This document shows positions 1 to 7,349 of a stretch of 8,348 nucleotides of DNA, piece by piece; position 1 is the stretch's first letter; every line of letters starts with the position of its first letter. The stretch lies in the NCBI GenBank assembly GCA_019100305.1, contig JAHRHW010000187.1, positions 1 to 8,348 on the forward strand. The letters run 5' to 3'. The DNA is from Candidatus Thiodiazotropha taylori (GTDB taxonomy: Bacteria; Pseudomonadota; Gammaproteobacteria; Chromatiales; Chromatiaceae). The notes under the pieces were generated by a model. The model was not told the DNA's origin. It saw only the letters and a program-made list of their open reading frames with translations, and did not search any database. Position numbers and translations under genes: made by a program.

Positions 1-1
1 C

Positions 2-1603
2 CAAAGTGACCTGGATCGAGGGTTTTCCATAAACCGCTACGAACTCAATGATGAACTGGTCTCAGAAGAGGATCTACTATCACTCAAAGAGATGAACATT
101 GTTCTCAAGTTTGATCTGGTGCTGAATCACCTTTCTGTACGTTCACCTCAGTTCCTTGACATACTGGAAAAGGGTTTCCACTCTCACTATCGAGACTTTT
201 TTATTGATTGGAATAGCTTCTGGGAAGGCGAAGGTGAGATGGGGGAGGATGGTTACATTATTCCGAATGAAGCTCACCTCAACAAACTCTTTATGCGTAA
301 ACCTGAGCTTCCGATTCTATTGGTGCGTTTTCCCGATGGCTCAGAACGCCCGTACTGGAATACCTTTTATCAACAGATACACTATAGAACTCTTGAAGCC
401 GATGATATCAATCATTTTCGGATGTTGCCGCCTGAGGGGATACAAACAATTCTTGCTAAGGTTAATGCTAGAGTTTCAGCAGGAAAATCTTTTTATGATA
501 TTGATTTGGGTCCCTACCAGGATTATCTTGAGCAGGTGATCGGCATAGTCGAATCCAAGCGCCGTTATTTGGGCCAGATGGATTTGAATGCTGAATCGGA
601 AGTGGTCTGGAAGTTTTATGAAGAAACACTACAACGACTTGCGAAATTTGGCGGCAAATTGATACGTCTCGACGCTTTTGCATACTTACATAAAAAACCT
701 GGTTTAACCAATTTCTTCAACGTGCCAGGTACTTGGGAATACCTGGATCGTCTCAATGCCATAGCCCAGGAAAACCAGCTTACCCTGTTGCCGGAGATCC
801 ATGCGCAATATGGCAAACATCTGCACTCAGCAGTTGCAGAAGCAGGCTACCCCATTTACGATTTTTTCCTACCCGGTCTGCTTCTGGATGCTCTGGATCA
901 AGGGCGAAATAACCATCTTTTATGCTGGATCGGTGAGATTCAGACGCAGGGTATAGAGACAATCAATATGCTTGGTTGTCACGATGGAATTCCTGTTCTT
1001 GATCTCGATGGTTTTGAAACAGATTCTGGCTACCAGGCAGGGCTGTTGGAGAAAGCCGATATTGAAGCGATTATTGAACGGGTACTTGAACGGGGTGGCA
1101 GGGTTAAGAATCTGTTTGGTTCTGATGGCAAAAAGATCGCCTATTATCAGGTAAATGCCACCTACTTCAGTGCTTTAGGGGAGGATGAACAAAAGCTGAA
1201 ATTGGCACGTGCCATCCAGCTCTTTATGCCTGGTATTCCCCAGGTCTGGTATCTGGATCTTTTTGCCGGTAGAAATGATTATGCTGCCGCTGATCGGGGA
1301 GGACCAGCTGGTCATAAGGAGATCAATCGAACAACATTAACCAATGAGATGGTAGAAACGGGTCTAAAAACCACTGTGGTGTTGGATCAACTGGAAATGA
1401 TGCGTCTTCGAAATAGGGCTGAGGCGTTTAACGGTATTATGAAAATCGTCGATACGCCAGCCGAAGAATTGGAGATTGCCTGGATAAATGAAGGCGATAC
1501 GGCCACATTAAAGGCCAATCTGGAAAATCATGAATTCACCATCACTCATGTCTCGGATGAGGATGGCACTCAACTCTATAATTACAGAAAACCTGAAGCA
1601 TAA
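2..1603 (+). CDS. GH13_18 sugar phosphorylase (sucrose / glucosylglycerol / glucosylglycerate phosphorylase type), N-terminus cut by window edge
   Basis: The frame is open to the left edge, and the residues before the first internal ATG (position 92), including a DRGFS motif, continue the family sequence. The gene therefore starts outside the window and the ATG at 92 is not its start. 533 codons are visible; I recall family members as somewhat longer. The (beta/alpha)8 GH13 landmarks are in order: FDLVLNH near 110-128, the nucleophile Asp in IRLDAF (codon 671-673), the acid/base Glu in LLPEIH (794-796), and the transition-state Asp in CHDGIP (983-985). YQVNATYFSAL, MPGIPQVWY and HKEINR follow, typical of subfamily 18. 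Known members reversibly phosphorolyse an alpha-glucoside to alpha-glucose 1-phosphate plus an acceptor (fructose, fructose 6-phosphate, glycerol or glycerate) in the cytoplasm. The acceptor here is not determinable by eye. The downstream HAD phosphatase overlaps by one base, implying co-transcription. The family call is strong and the substrate is open. Confidence 0.9.
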   Translation, partial: QSDLDRGFSINRYELNDELVSEEDLLSLKEMNIVLKFDLVLNHLSVRSPQFLDILEKGFHSHYRDFFIDWNSFWEGEGEMGEDGYIIPNEAHLNKLFMRKPELPILLVRFPDGSERPYWNTFYQQIHYRTLEADDINHFRMLPPEGIQTILAKVNARVSAGKSFYDIDLGPYQDYLEQVIGIVESKRRYLGQMDLNAESEVVWKFYEETLQRLAKFGGKLIRLDAFAYLHKKPGLTNFFNVPGTWEYLDRLNAIAQENQLTLLPEIHAQYGKHLHSAVAEAGYPIYDFFLPGLLLDALDQGRNNHLLCWIGEIQTQGIETINMLGCHDGIPVLDLDGFETDSGYQAGLLEKADIEAIIERVLERGGRVKNLFGSDGKKIAYYQVNATYFSALGEDEQKLKLARAIQLFMPGIPQVWYLDLFAGRNDYAAADRGGPAGHKEINRTTLTNEMVETGLKTTVVLDQLEMMRLRNRAEAFNGIMKIVDTPAEELEIAWINEGDTATLKANLENHEFTITHVSDEDGTQLYNYRKPEA

Positions 1604-2439
1604 TGAAAATACTCGCCACTGACCTCGATCGTACTCTGCTGCCTAACGGTTCATGGCCGGTGGATGAATATGCGATCGAGTTGTTTAATGAATGGACTGC
1701 CAAACAGGGTGTGCTGGTTGTCTATGTAACTGGTCGAAACCTTGATCTGACAGAAAAGGCCATTGATGAATTCGGCGTACGCTTCCCTGATATCCTTTGT
1801 GGCGATGTAGGTACCACCATTCGACATTACGAAAAAAACGTTTGGTCGAAGGACCTTGGTTGGGTGGAGCATGTCCATAGCATGAGTCCAGGCTGGAATA
1901 ACTCGGCAATACGAAGTGCATTGGAAGGGGTCGACGGTCTACGTGAACAAGAGTCTGAACATCAGAACGAATTCAAGCAGAGTTATTATGTAGATCATCA
2001 AAACAACGAGACCATAATGAGAGAAGTGAAAAGCGTGATCGGCGGTAGATTTGATGAAGTACTGGTCTACAGTTTCGACTCCAACAATGGCAATGGGTTA
2101 TTGGATGTGCTCCCGGCAAGTGCTACCAAGCAGACTTCGCTGGAGTATGTTGCCAAGGTTTATGAGGCGGGTAGGGATGTTGTCTTTTGTGGTGATAGCG
2201 GCAATGATGTGTTCCCTCTCACAGCGGGTTTTCTAGGGGTCATGGTGCGCAACGCGGATGAGCAGTTGGTCAAGCAGGTTACCGAGGCCAAGCTGAAAAA
2301 CGATGCATTGGAGATTTATCACTCCAAAGGGGATTTCAAAGGGCTTAATGGTTATTATGTGAGTGGTGTTCTTGAAGGCGCCTATCATTACGGTGTGTTG
2401 GATGACTCAGTGGAACTCAATACATATCCGCTAAAATGA
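1603..2439 (+). CDS. HAD-IIB family phosphatase, sucrose-6-phosphate phosphatase-like
   Basis: A 278-residue cytosolic HAD phosphatase. Motif I is DLDRT (Asp7 nucleophile, Asp9 acid/base) directly after the start. Motif II is the Thr of YVTGRN (Thr43), motif III is Lys176 in SATKQ, and motif IV is GDSGND (197-202, Mg2+ ligands). The DVLP segment just before Lys176, and the C2-type cap between motifs II and III, fit the cyanobacterial/plant sucrose-phosphatase branch of HAD-IIB. Known members dephosphorylate sucrose 6-phosphate or related glucosyl phosphates (glucosylglycerol phosphate, glucosylglycerate phosphate). The ATG shares its A with the upstream TAA (TAATG), so translation is probably coupled to the phosphorylase; no strong Shine-Dalgarno is visible. 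Length and motifs are intact. The context suggests a glucoside synthesis and turnover operon whose synthase is not in the window. The specific substrate is inference. Confidence 0.88.
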   Translation: MKILATDLDRTLLPNGSWPVDEYAIELFNEWTAKQGVLVVYVTGRNLDLTEKAIDEFGVRFPDILCGDVGTTIRHYEKNVWSKDLGWVEHVHSMSPGWNNSAIRSALEGVDGLREQESEHQNEFKQSYYVDHQNNETIMREVKSVIGGRFDEVLVYSFDSNNGNGLLDVLPASATKQTSLEYVAKVYEAGRDVVFCGDSGNDVFPLTAGFLGVMVRNADEQLVKQVTEAKLKNDALEIYHSKGDFKGLNGYYVSGVLEGAYHYGVLDDSVELNTYPLK

Positions 2440-2546
2440 GCCTAGCCCTTTTTAGTGGCTGAGGTCATCGGTTCCGGCAACTCTACAACTATTTACAATA
2501 CAATTACGCGCCTTAATCGTTCTAGGTAACTGACAAATGGCCTGAT

Positions 2547-2564
2547 TTCTGACGTTTATCAGAA
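2547..2564. repeat. Perfect 6-bp inverted repeat between convergent genes
   Basis: TTCTGA (2547-2552) and TCAGAA (2559-2564) are separated by six bases. The repeat lies in the 185-bp gap between the convergent HAD phosphatase and the GT-C-like gene. On the + strand a short T-rich stretch follows about ten bases later, so it could be part of a weak terminator. The stem is AT-rich and the T run is not adjacent, so the terminator reading is tentative. Confidence 0.3.
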
Positions 2565-2624
2565 TGATGGCTGATTTTTCTTAGGTTTTAGGCAACTCAT
2601 TTACGCACATAGGCTTGGCAGAAT

Positions 2625-3818
2625 TCAGGGACTTTTATTTGAGTAAAGAGTGATAGACCACTTGTTTTTATTGTTTTGGGGAAAAATAAGTACCTGAATT
2701 GGTGACTTGCCATCCCAGGTATCAAGTTGGGATCGCCAACTAGGCCAATCGTCATCGTAAAACCTGGATGTTTGAAAATAACCAGGTAGATGAAGTAACA
2801 GAACCAGGATCGGCAGCGCAGGCCAAATGTTTTCAGAGTGATATCGCTTACAGAGTAGAACCAAGGCAGAATAAATAGCAATTGTTAAGGGAAACGCATA
2901 GCGCTCTCCTCCTGTCATTCGAATTGATAGAGAGATGGATACGATTAAATAGAAGAGGAGCGGAAACAGAGCATAGATAAAAAGGTCTCTTCTCTCATTT
3001 AATAAATACTTTATCAGTATTGAAATAAACACCAGGAATAGCAAAACATCTAAATATTTATTAACACTTATTTGCAAGTGGGTAAAATCAAAGGTAACTG
3101 TTAGTGATTCAATCAACGAATGCGATATATTCGTTATATGTTCAAGATTTAATCTGTTATCGTCGCTACTGCTGAGATACTCAAAGAATGCAAAGAGATG
3201 GATAATAAAGGCTAGCATACTCATGCAAAAAACGATTAAACAACTTCTGTCTCTGTCATTTAAATATCGTAATAAGAAAAATGGCGCGAATAACAGGCTG
3301 GGTATTCCAGTCATGAAAGACAAGAGCAGGTAAATCAGGTGACTGGCTCGAAGTGTCTTGCCATTTAACAGAAAAAAAGTTCCTGTGGCTAACCAAAATT
3401 GCATGTTGATTGTGGTTAGCCAAATCTCAGGCGTGCCAAGAATAATCAGTGCAATCCCAACTAGAAAGCGTTCCTCAATCGTCAATAGAAGTTTGCTGGG
3501 AGTAAGCACGATCAATAGGAATGTGGCAAGTTGTAATATTAAGCACGAGTAGGTGGTAATGTAAGCTGCATACTTTATGGGAAAGAAATCAACCGCTATA
3601 AATGCAATAAAATTATTAAAAAATGAGTAGTATCCGAGGTTGAATGAGAATAATGTGCTAATTGGTTCCTCTGCTAGAGCGCGTGATAAGTAGATACTAC
3701 CTTCTTCGGCCCAGATTCTTGGTTCCAGAAAGAAAAGTGGTTCGCGTATATAAATTAGACAAGATGCTAACGATAACAGTATTAATAAACTGTTTTTCTT
3801 GATAAAGATAGTGTCCAT
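2625..3818 (-). CDS. Polytopic membrane protein, GT-C-like glycosyltransferase candidate
   Basis: I do not recognise a named gene. The 397-residue product is mostly hydrophobic, with roughly nine to eleven membrane segments (for example about 9-24, 65-80, 90-107, 118-130, 160-184, 193-212, 256-273, 279-299, 308-323 and 332-345). An acidic WAEEG motif (36-40) lies in the first extracytoplasmic loop, and GGERYAFP (303-310) precedes a late membrane helix. These resemble a family of uncharacterised GT-C-fold proteins whose first-loop acidic residues would bind the lipid-linked sugar donor. ATG 3818 is preferred over the in-frame TTG at 3827 because a GGA lies about nine bases upstream of the ATG but immediately abuts the TTG. 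The gene is downstream of the MBOAT/SGNH-like pair on the same strand, with a 173-bp gap, so it may be a co-transcribed glycan-modifying partner. It is visibly AT-richer than the flanking + strand genes. Membrane nature is certain; GT-C identity is inference. Confidence 0.65.
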   Translation of the reverse strand: MDTIFIKKNSLLILLSLASCLIYIREPLFFLEPRIWAEEGSIYLSRALAEEPISTLFSFNLGYYSFFNNFIAFIAVDFFPIKYAAYITTYSCLILQLATFLLIVLTPSKLLLTIEERFLVGIALIILGTPEIWLTTINMQFWLATGTFFLLNGKTLRASHLIYLLLSFMTGIPSLLFAPFFLLRYLNDRDRSCLIVFCMSMLAFIIHLFAFFEYLSSSDDNRLNLEHITNISHSLIESLTVTFDFTHLQISVNKYLDVLLFLVFISILIKYLLNERRDLFIYALFPLLFYLIVSISLSIRMTGGERYAFPLTIAIYSALVLLCKRYHSENIWPALPILVLLLHLPGYFQTSRFYDDDWPSWRSQLDTWDGKSPIQVLIFPQNNKNKWSITLYSNKSP

Positions 3819-3875
3819 AAAATGCAATCCGTGCGTTTATAAGGCTACATAATTCCCTTTCTGTTACTCGTGTGA

Positions 3876-3899
3876 GGATTGGTAACACAAAACCAATCC
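3876..3899. repeat. Perfect 8-bp inverted repeat between the SGNH-like and GT-C-like genes
   Basis: GGATTGGT (3876-3883) and ACCAATCC (3892-3899) are exactly complementary around an 8-base loop. The element lies in the 173-bp gap of the - strand gene set, in the leader of the GT-C-like gene. No T run follows on the - strand, so it is not a standard intrinsic terminator. It could be a protein-binding site or an mRNA-stabilising or processing hairpin. The repeat is directly visible; its function is unknown. Confidence 0.55.
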
Positions 3900-3991
3900 G
3901 AACGACTGTTTGTTGCGTGGAAACCCTTTAAATTAAACTCATACTACAAATGATATTTATGGATAATTACATATCTGGCAATTAAAAGTCG

Positions 3992-5170
3992 TTAATTGGT
4001 ATTGTTCTCTATAGATTTCAGTATTTCTTTTTTGAGTTCAGGGTTGGTTTCCCTCCACTTCTGGAGTAATGATTTCTGTTTCTCAAAATCAATATCCAAA
4101 TCGATCTCTTTTAAATTTGCGACCAGTTGTGTTCTTTCAAAATCTTCGTCAAATATATTGGAGAGAACGATGTTACCAAATGCAAGGTTATAGTGTGATG
4201 ATTCGTACCAATAGGTTCGCTCCTCAATATCCGAGTAGCTCAATGGCTCCAATGTGAAGGCGTTGAGTCTTAGAAAATCATAACCTTCGAATAGATACTG
4301 ATTTTCATCAGCTATGTTTATCAGCTTCTCTTGGATCAGCTTTTTAGGATAGTGAACATAACTGGAGAGTCCGTCAAAGTATGCATATATTTCCCAGTAT
4401 CTCGCATTCACCGGATTCAAAAAGAAACTGACTTTGATATTATTTTCAATTGTTGAATTAATAATAAAATCCAGATTGGAGGTTTCGCACTGCTTTTTAT
4501 AATCGGCATAATTGGTGGCTTTAATGCTGTTTGTTCTGTTGACTCTTTGGAATATATTTCTGGATTCTCTCTCAACTAAAGCGTTACCTGGGCCTTTTCT
4601 GAGGTAGTTATATTCATTAAATTTGACTGCTCGCCCATCACGTGACATGTAGTTGTCTTTTGGCTTTCTTATGTTTCTGTACGAAGTGTAACTGGCATCA
4701 AGGCTTAGATAGAAGAGTACTTTATTTACCAATGTTCTTATCTGAGGATTCTCATCAGAGATCAAGACCCGATCATCAAGACTGTTACTTATTGACCTGA
4801 TAGTCAGTGGATCGCAGAATGAATCCAGGGTGATGATCAGCTGATCAATAGCGATCTCAGACTTCAAAATATGCTCATAGAGAGCGCGTATCTGGGCTAT
4901 GCCGATTCCGGGAAAAGACAGGTTGTAGGTGCTGTTGTTTCCTGTATGTTCGGGGGAGAAAGAGTAATAGTTGCGCGAATTGCCGATGATTACTGTAGAG
5001 GGATCTTTGTCAATAACATCATAAGGCTTGAAAATTTTGACTGCCTTGCTGTCAATGTGTTTTAACTTGCCATTAAAGCCATACGGATCGAAATAGTAAT
5101 TAACGATCAACTGAACACAAAATATCAGGAAAGCAAATATAAAGAATGTGCTGATAAACTTTTTGTACAT
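3992..5170 (-). CDS. Membrane-anchored SGNH-like protein, probable acyl-transfer partner of the MBOAT protein
   Basis: The 392-residue product has an N-terminal membrane anchor (about residues 5-25), then a periplasmic domain. IIGNSR (61-66) provides the block-I-like Ser65, followed by NLSFPG (83-88) and a C-terminal WYESSHYN (321-328) holding the ExxH equivalent of the SGNH DxxH pair (Glu323, His326). This architecture resembles AlgJ/AlgX-like, PatB-like and DUF1574-type proteins that move acyl groups delivered by an MBOAT protein onto a secreted polysaccharide. Normally the motif carries Asp; Glu323 is encoded by GAA here, a conservative but notable change. The tail after about residue 341 is highly charged and may be helical. 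ATG 5170 follows the MBOAT stop by a single base (TAA-C-ATG) with no good Shine-Dalgarno of its own, so translation is probably coupled. The SGNH-like assignment rests on motifs and neighbourhood; the acyl group and glycan are unknown. Confidence 0.75.
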   Translation of the reverse strand: MYKKFISTFFIFAFLIFCVQLIVNYYFDPYGFNGKLKHIDSKAVKIFKPYDVIDKDPSTVIIGNSRNYYSFSPEHTGNNSTYNLSFPGIGIAQIRALYEHILKSEIAIDQLIITLDSFCDPLTIRSISNSLDDRVLISDENPQIRTLVNKVLFYLSLDASYTSYRNIRKPKDNYMSRDGRAVKFNEYNYLRKGPGNALVERESRNIFQRVNRTNSIKATNYADYKKQCETSNLDFIINSTIENNIKVSFFLNPVNARYWEIYAYFDGLSSYVHYPKKLIQEKLINIADENQYLFEGYDFLRLNAFTLEPLSYSDIEERTYWYESSHYNLAFGNIVLSNIFDEDFERTQLVANLKEIDLDIDFEKQKSLLQKWRETNPELKKEILKSIENNTN

Positions 5171-5171
5171 G

Positions 5172-6710
5172 TTAAAAGTTGAAATATAAAAATTCAGAAA
5201 CTCTCATCAGGCTTGAGATGCCCAGGATGAAAAGGACTGAAACGTACAAAGAGAATGTGTAAACATAGTAAGCGGGGATTTTGTGCTCGAGTGTCTCTTC
5301 CACTTTTCTGATGATTTCAATTGAGTTTGGTGCCAGAAAGCTGATCATGGCTAAAACGGTTATCCAAAGCAGACTGCCTTCCAACTCTGCAAAGTAGTGT
5401 GGGAATATCCCTTCGAATGTGAAGTAACCACTGGCACCGAGTGTGGATACCAGTTCCGGGTAGTTTTGAAGGGACTTCAGCAGGGAGATGCCATTGCCAC
5501 CAACCATTGTGTAGAGCATGCTGTTGGCGCCTTCAAGATTAATCGCGCGAAAATATACCCAGCCCACGACAACGGCGAGAAAGGTGATTAATCCGGCAGC
5601 CAGGGTTTCGGCTTTGGAGTAGTGGTTACCCCATTTCAGAACTGACGATCTGAATTTACGCCAGGCATGGTTTACCATCAGGTAGAAACCGTGCAGCATC
5701 CCCCAGAATACAAAGGTCCAGCCAGCCCCGTGCCAGATACCCCCTAAAAGCATGGTGATGAACAGATTGGCGTAGCGCCTGACGATTCCCATCTTGTTTC
5801 CACCAAGTGTGAAATAGAGGTAGTCTCTGAGGAATCTCGATAAGGTGATGTGCCATCTTCGCCAAAAATCGATTATTGACGTCGCTTTGTAGGGCGAGTT
5901 GAAGTTGATCGGTAGCTTGATACCAAACATATAGGCCAGCCCGATCGCCATATCCGAGTATCCGGAAAAATCAAAATAGAGCTGAAACGTGTAGGCTAGG
6001 GCGCCGACCCAGGCTTCAAAGAAGGAGATTGGCTCGCCGTTTTCAGCCGCACTGAAGATCAGGTTGGCGTAGACAGCTACGTTGTCTGCAAGTACGACTT
6101 TCTTGAATAGGCCGATAGAAAAAATTGTTAGTCCAAGCGCCAGATAGTGATTATTGATCTTGTAGATCGAATCCTGATCGAATTGGGGCAACATCTCCTT
6201 ATGATGAACAATCGGCCCGGCGATCAATTGAGGGAAAAAAGTCACGAACAAACAGTATTTCAAGAAATTGTATTCGTTGGTCTCTTTTCGGTATGCGTCA
6301 ACCAGATAGGCGATCTGCTGAAAGGTGAAAAAAGAGATGGCTAGCGGCAAGACAATTCTTTCTATATTGAACTCAGTACCAGCGACGATATTAATCTGAT
6401 CGACAAGGAAGTTTGTATATTTGAAATAGCCGAGTAAGGATAAGTTTACCGCTACGCCTATGATGAGAAGGGTTTTTTTATAAATACCATTACTGTCGCT
6501 GCTCAACATAATTCCAAAGGAATAGTTGAAGAGCATGGAGAAGAGAATCAGGCCAAGATAGGCCGGATCCCACCAACCGTAGAAAAACAGGGAGCAGAGA
6601 ATAAGCCAGGATATTGCTACTCTATGATGATTTCTTTTGCCAATATAAAAAAATATGAAGAAGGTTATTGGTAGAAATAAAAAAATAAATTCAAATGAGT
6701 TGAATAGCAT
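5172..6710 (-). CDS. MBOAT family O-acyltransferase, AlgI/DltB-like
   Basis: A 512-residue polytopic inner-membrane protein, about the length of alginate O-acetyltransferase AlgI. Hallmarks in order: an N-terminal FLFLPITFF segment, FYGWWDP (43-49), FFPQLIAGPI (158-167), YFDFSGYSDMAIG (245-257), the long motif DFWRRWHITLSRFLRDYLY (281-299), and LLGGIWHGAGWTFVFWG (321-337) containing the conserved catalytic His327. Known members pass an acyl group, usually acetyl, from a cytoplasmic donor across the membrane to a periplasmic partner or directly to a glycan or teichoic acid. The SGNH-like gene one base downstream is the expected partner. ATG 6710 is supported by AGGA (complement of 6722-6725) 11 bases upstream. 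The protein appears intact, with all motifs present. No alginate genes (algD, alg8, alg44) are visible, so an alginate role is not supported and the symbol algI is withheld. The target glycan is unknown. Confidence 0.93.
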   Translation of the reverse strand: MLFNSFEFIFLFLPITFFIFFYIGKRNHHRVAISWLILCSLFFYGWWDPAYLGLILFSMLFNYSFGIMLSSDSNGIYKKTLLIIGVAVNLSLLGYFKYTNFLVDQINIVAGTEFNIERIVLPLAISFFTFQQIAYLVDAYRKETNEYNFLKYCLFVTFFPQLIAGPIVHHKEMLPQFDQDSIYKINNHYLALGLTIFSIGLFKKVVLADNVAVYANLIFSAAENGEPISFFEAWVGALAYTFQLYFDFSGYSDMAIGLAYMFGIKLPINFNSPYKATSIIDFWRRWHITLSRFLRDYLYFTLGGNKMGIVRRYANLFITMLLGGIWHGAGWTFVFWGMLHGFYLMVNHAWRKFRSSVLKWGNHYSKAETLAAGLITFLAVVVGWVYFRAINLEGANSMLYTMVGGNGISLLKSLQNYPELVSTLGASGYFTFEGIFPHYFAELEGSLLWITVLAMISFLAPNSIEIIRKVEETLEHKIPAYYVYTFSLYVSVLFILGISSLMRVSEFLYFNF

Positions 6711-6964
6711 TTATACGAGTATCCTGCAGGCGCGTGCCCTCATCTCCTGAATTGATGCTGATTTATTGTGATTAACGGCTGGCTTGAGACTACAATGTTA
6801 CTATATTAAATAAACTAAAAGAAGGGGGCTTAGTTATTGAATAATCGGTAATATTTAACAAAAATCGAGATTTCATCAGACTCCTTCACAGATCCTAATA
6901 GGAATCAAAATCCTTGCTGAATTTTTTGCTATTCCGCATTCAGTCAGTTGCTGTAAGTAGGCTG

Positions 6965-7018
6965 GTGGAGCATGTGGCAGTTTTATTAAAACGGCGGGTG
7001 TGGCGCTGCGAACTCCAC
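6965..7018. repeat. Nested inverted repeats, possible structured element
   Basis: Three complementary arm pairs are arranged symmetrically: GTGGAG (6965-6970) with CTCCAC (7013-7018), GCAG (6977-6980) with CTGC (7006-7009), and TTTT (6981-6984) with AAAA (6988-6991). The outer six-base pair is the only substantial stem. The inner pair leaves an asymmetric GC-rich stretch at 6992-7005 unpaired. It may be a structured leader or regulator site, or chance. Confidence 0.25.
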
Positions 7019-7176
7019 AACAAGTGAGGATATCAGGCCAGTTTATGTAAACAGATCGACAGGGTGGTAGGAGTGGATCAACAGAAATTGAGGAGAGGCA
7101 GTTATCATATAACACCCGCTAACCAGCAGGTCTGATCGGATATTTGCAAGCAGGCCATAGGAGCGTACTGGGTTAA

Positions 7177-7182
7177 TATAAT
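7177..7182 (+). promoter_or_regulatory. Candidate -10 box (TATAAT) upstream of the hydrolase
   Basis: A perfect TATAAT lies on the + strand, 167 bases before the hydrolase ATG. At 17-bp spacing the -35 position reads GCCATA, a poor match, and there is no extended -10 TG. The nearest TTGCAA (7144-7149) is too far away. It is therefore either an activator-dependent promoter or a chance match in AT-rich sequence. If real, the mRNA would have a leader of about 160 bases containing the small inverted repeat at 7205-7218. Confidence 0.25.
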
Positions 7183-7349
7183 ACGATACTCTCGAATTGA
7201 TGCCTGGCGGAACAGCCAGACTGCTCTGAGGCAATTTCTACGTTGAATAACAAACGCAAGATCCGACAGAATCTTCTATCATTACCGGCTATCAGCAATC
7301 CGCCATTTAGTCGGGGATCGCATCAGGTTCTAAAGATTGAGTGAGTGCC

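Larger units (their letters stand above)
6711..7349. other. Non-coding divergent intergenic region (about 640 bp)
   Basis: This region lies between the start of the - strand MBOAT gene and the start of the + strand hydrolase, so it should carry promoters for both. The part next to the MBOAT gene is AT-rich and contains TATAGT on the - strand (complement of 6800-6805) but no good -35 at standard spacing. The right half holds TATAAT (7177-7182) on the + strand and several small inverted repeats: 6965-7018 nested arms, GTTAT-CAT-ATAAC at 7101-7113, and TGGC/GCCA at 7205-7218. Short open frames on the - strand (6876-7115 with a GTG start; 7043-7234) have no convincing ribosome binding site or recognisable protein features. 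I see no tRNA, known riboswitch or mobile-element end. Confidence 0.6.

Noticed and set aside
2440..2470. Terminator hairpin just after the HAD phosphatase (CCTAGCC with GGCTGAGG)
   Set aside because: The stem needs a bulged G and no T run follows it.
5172..6710. Naming the MBOAT gene algI and calling the region an alginate cluster
   Set aside because: No alginate polymerase, exporter or GDP-mannose dehydrogenase genes are in the window, and AlgI-like proteins serve many glycans.
6711..6743. Ten-codon leader frame (ATG to TAA) directly abutting the MBOAT start on the - strand
   Set aside because: The only Shine-Dalgarno-like sequence touches its ATG with no spacing, and the peptide has no repeated regulatory codons of the attenuator type.
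6720..6745. Sigma-54-like GG...GC spacing upstream of the MBOAT gene on the - strand
   Set aside because: Aligning the GG and GC at the required spacing breaks the rest of the consensus, and the transcript would start almost at the ATG and lose the AGGA.
6876..7115. 79-codon open frame on the - strand in the divergent gap
   Set aside because: It starts with GTG, has no clear ribosome binding site, and its product shows no recognisable domain, membrane segment or motif.
7201..7233. 5S-rRNA-like TGCCTGGCGG start
   Set aside because: The resemblance stops after about ten bases, and the remaining conserved 5S sequence and length are absent.
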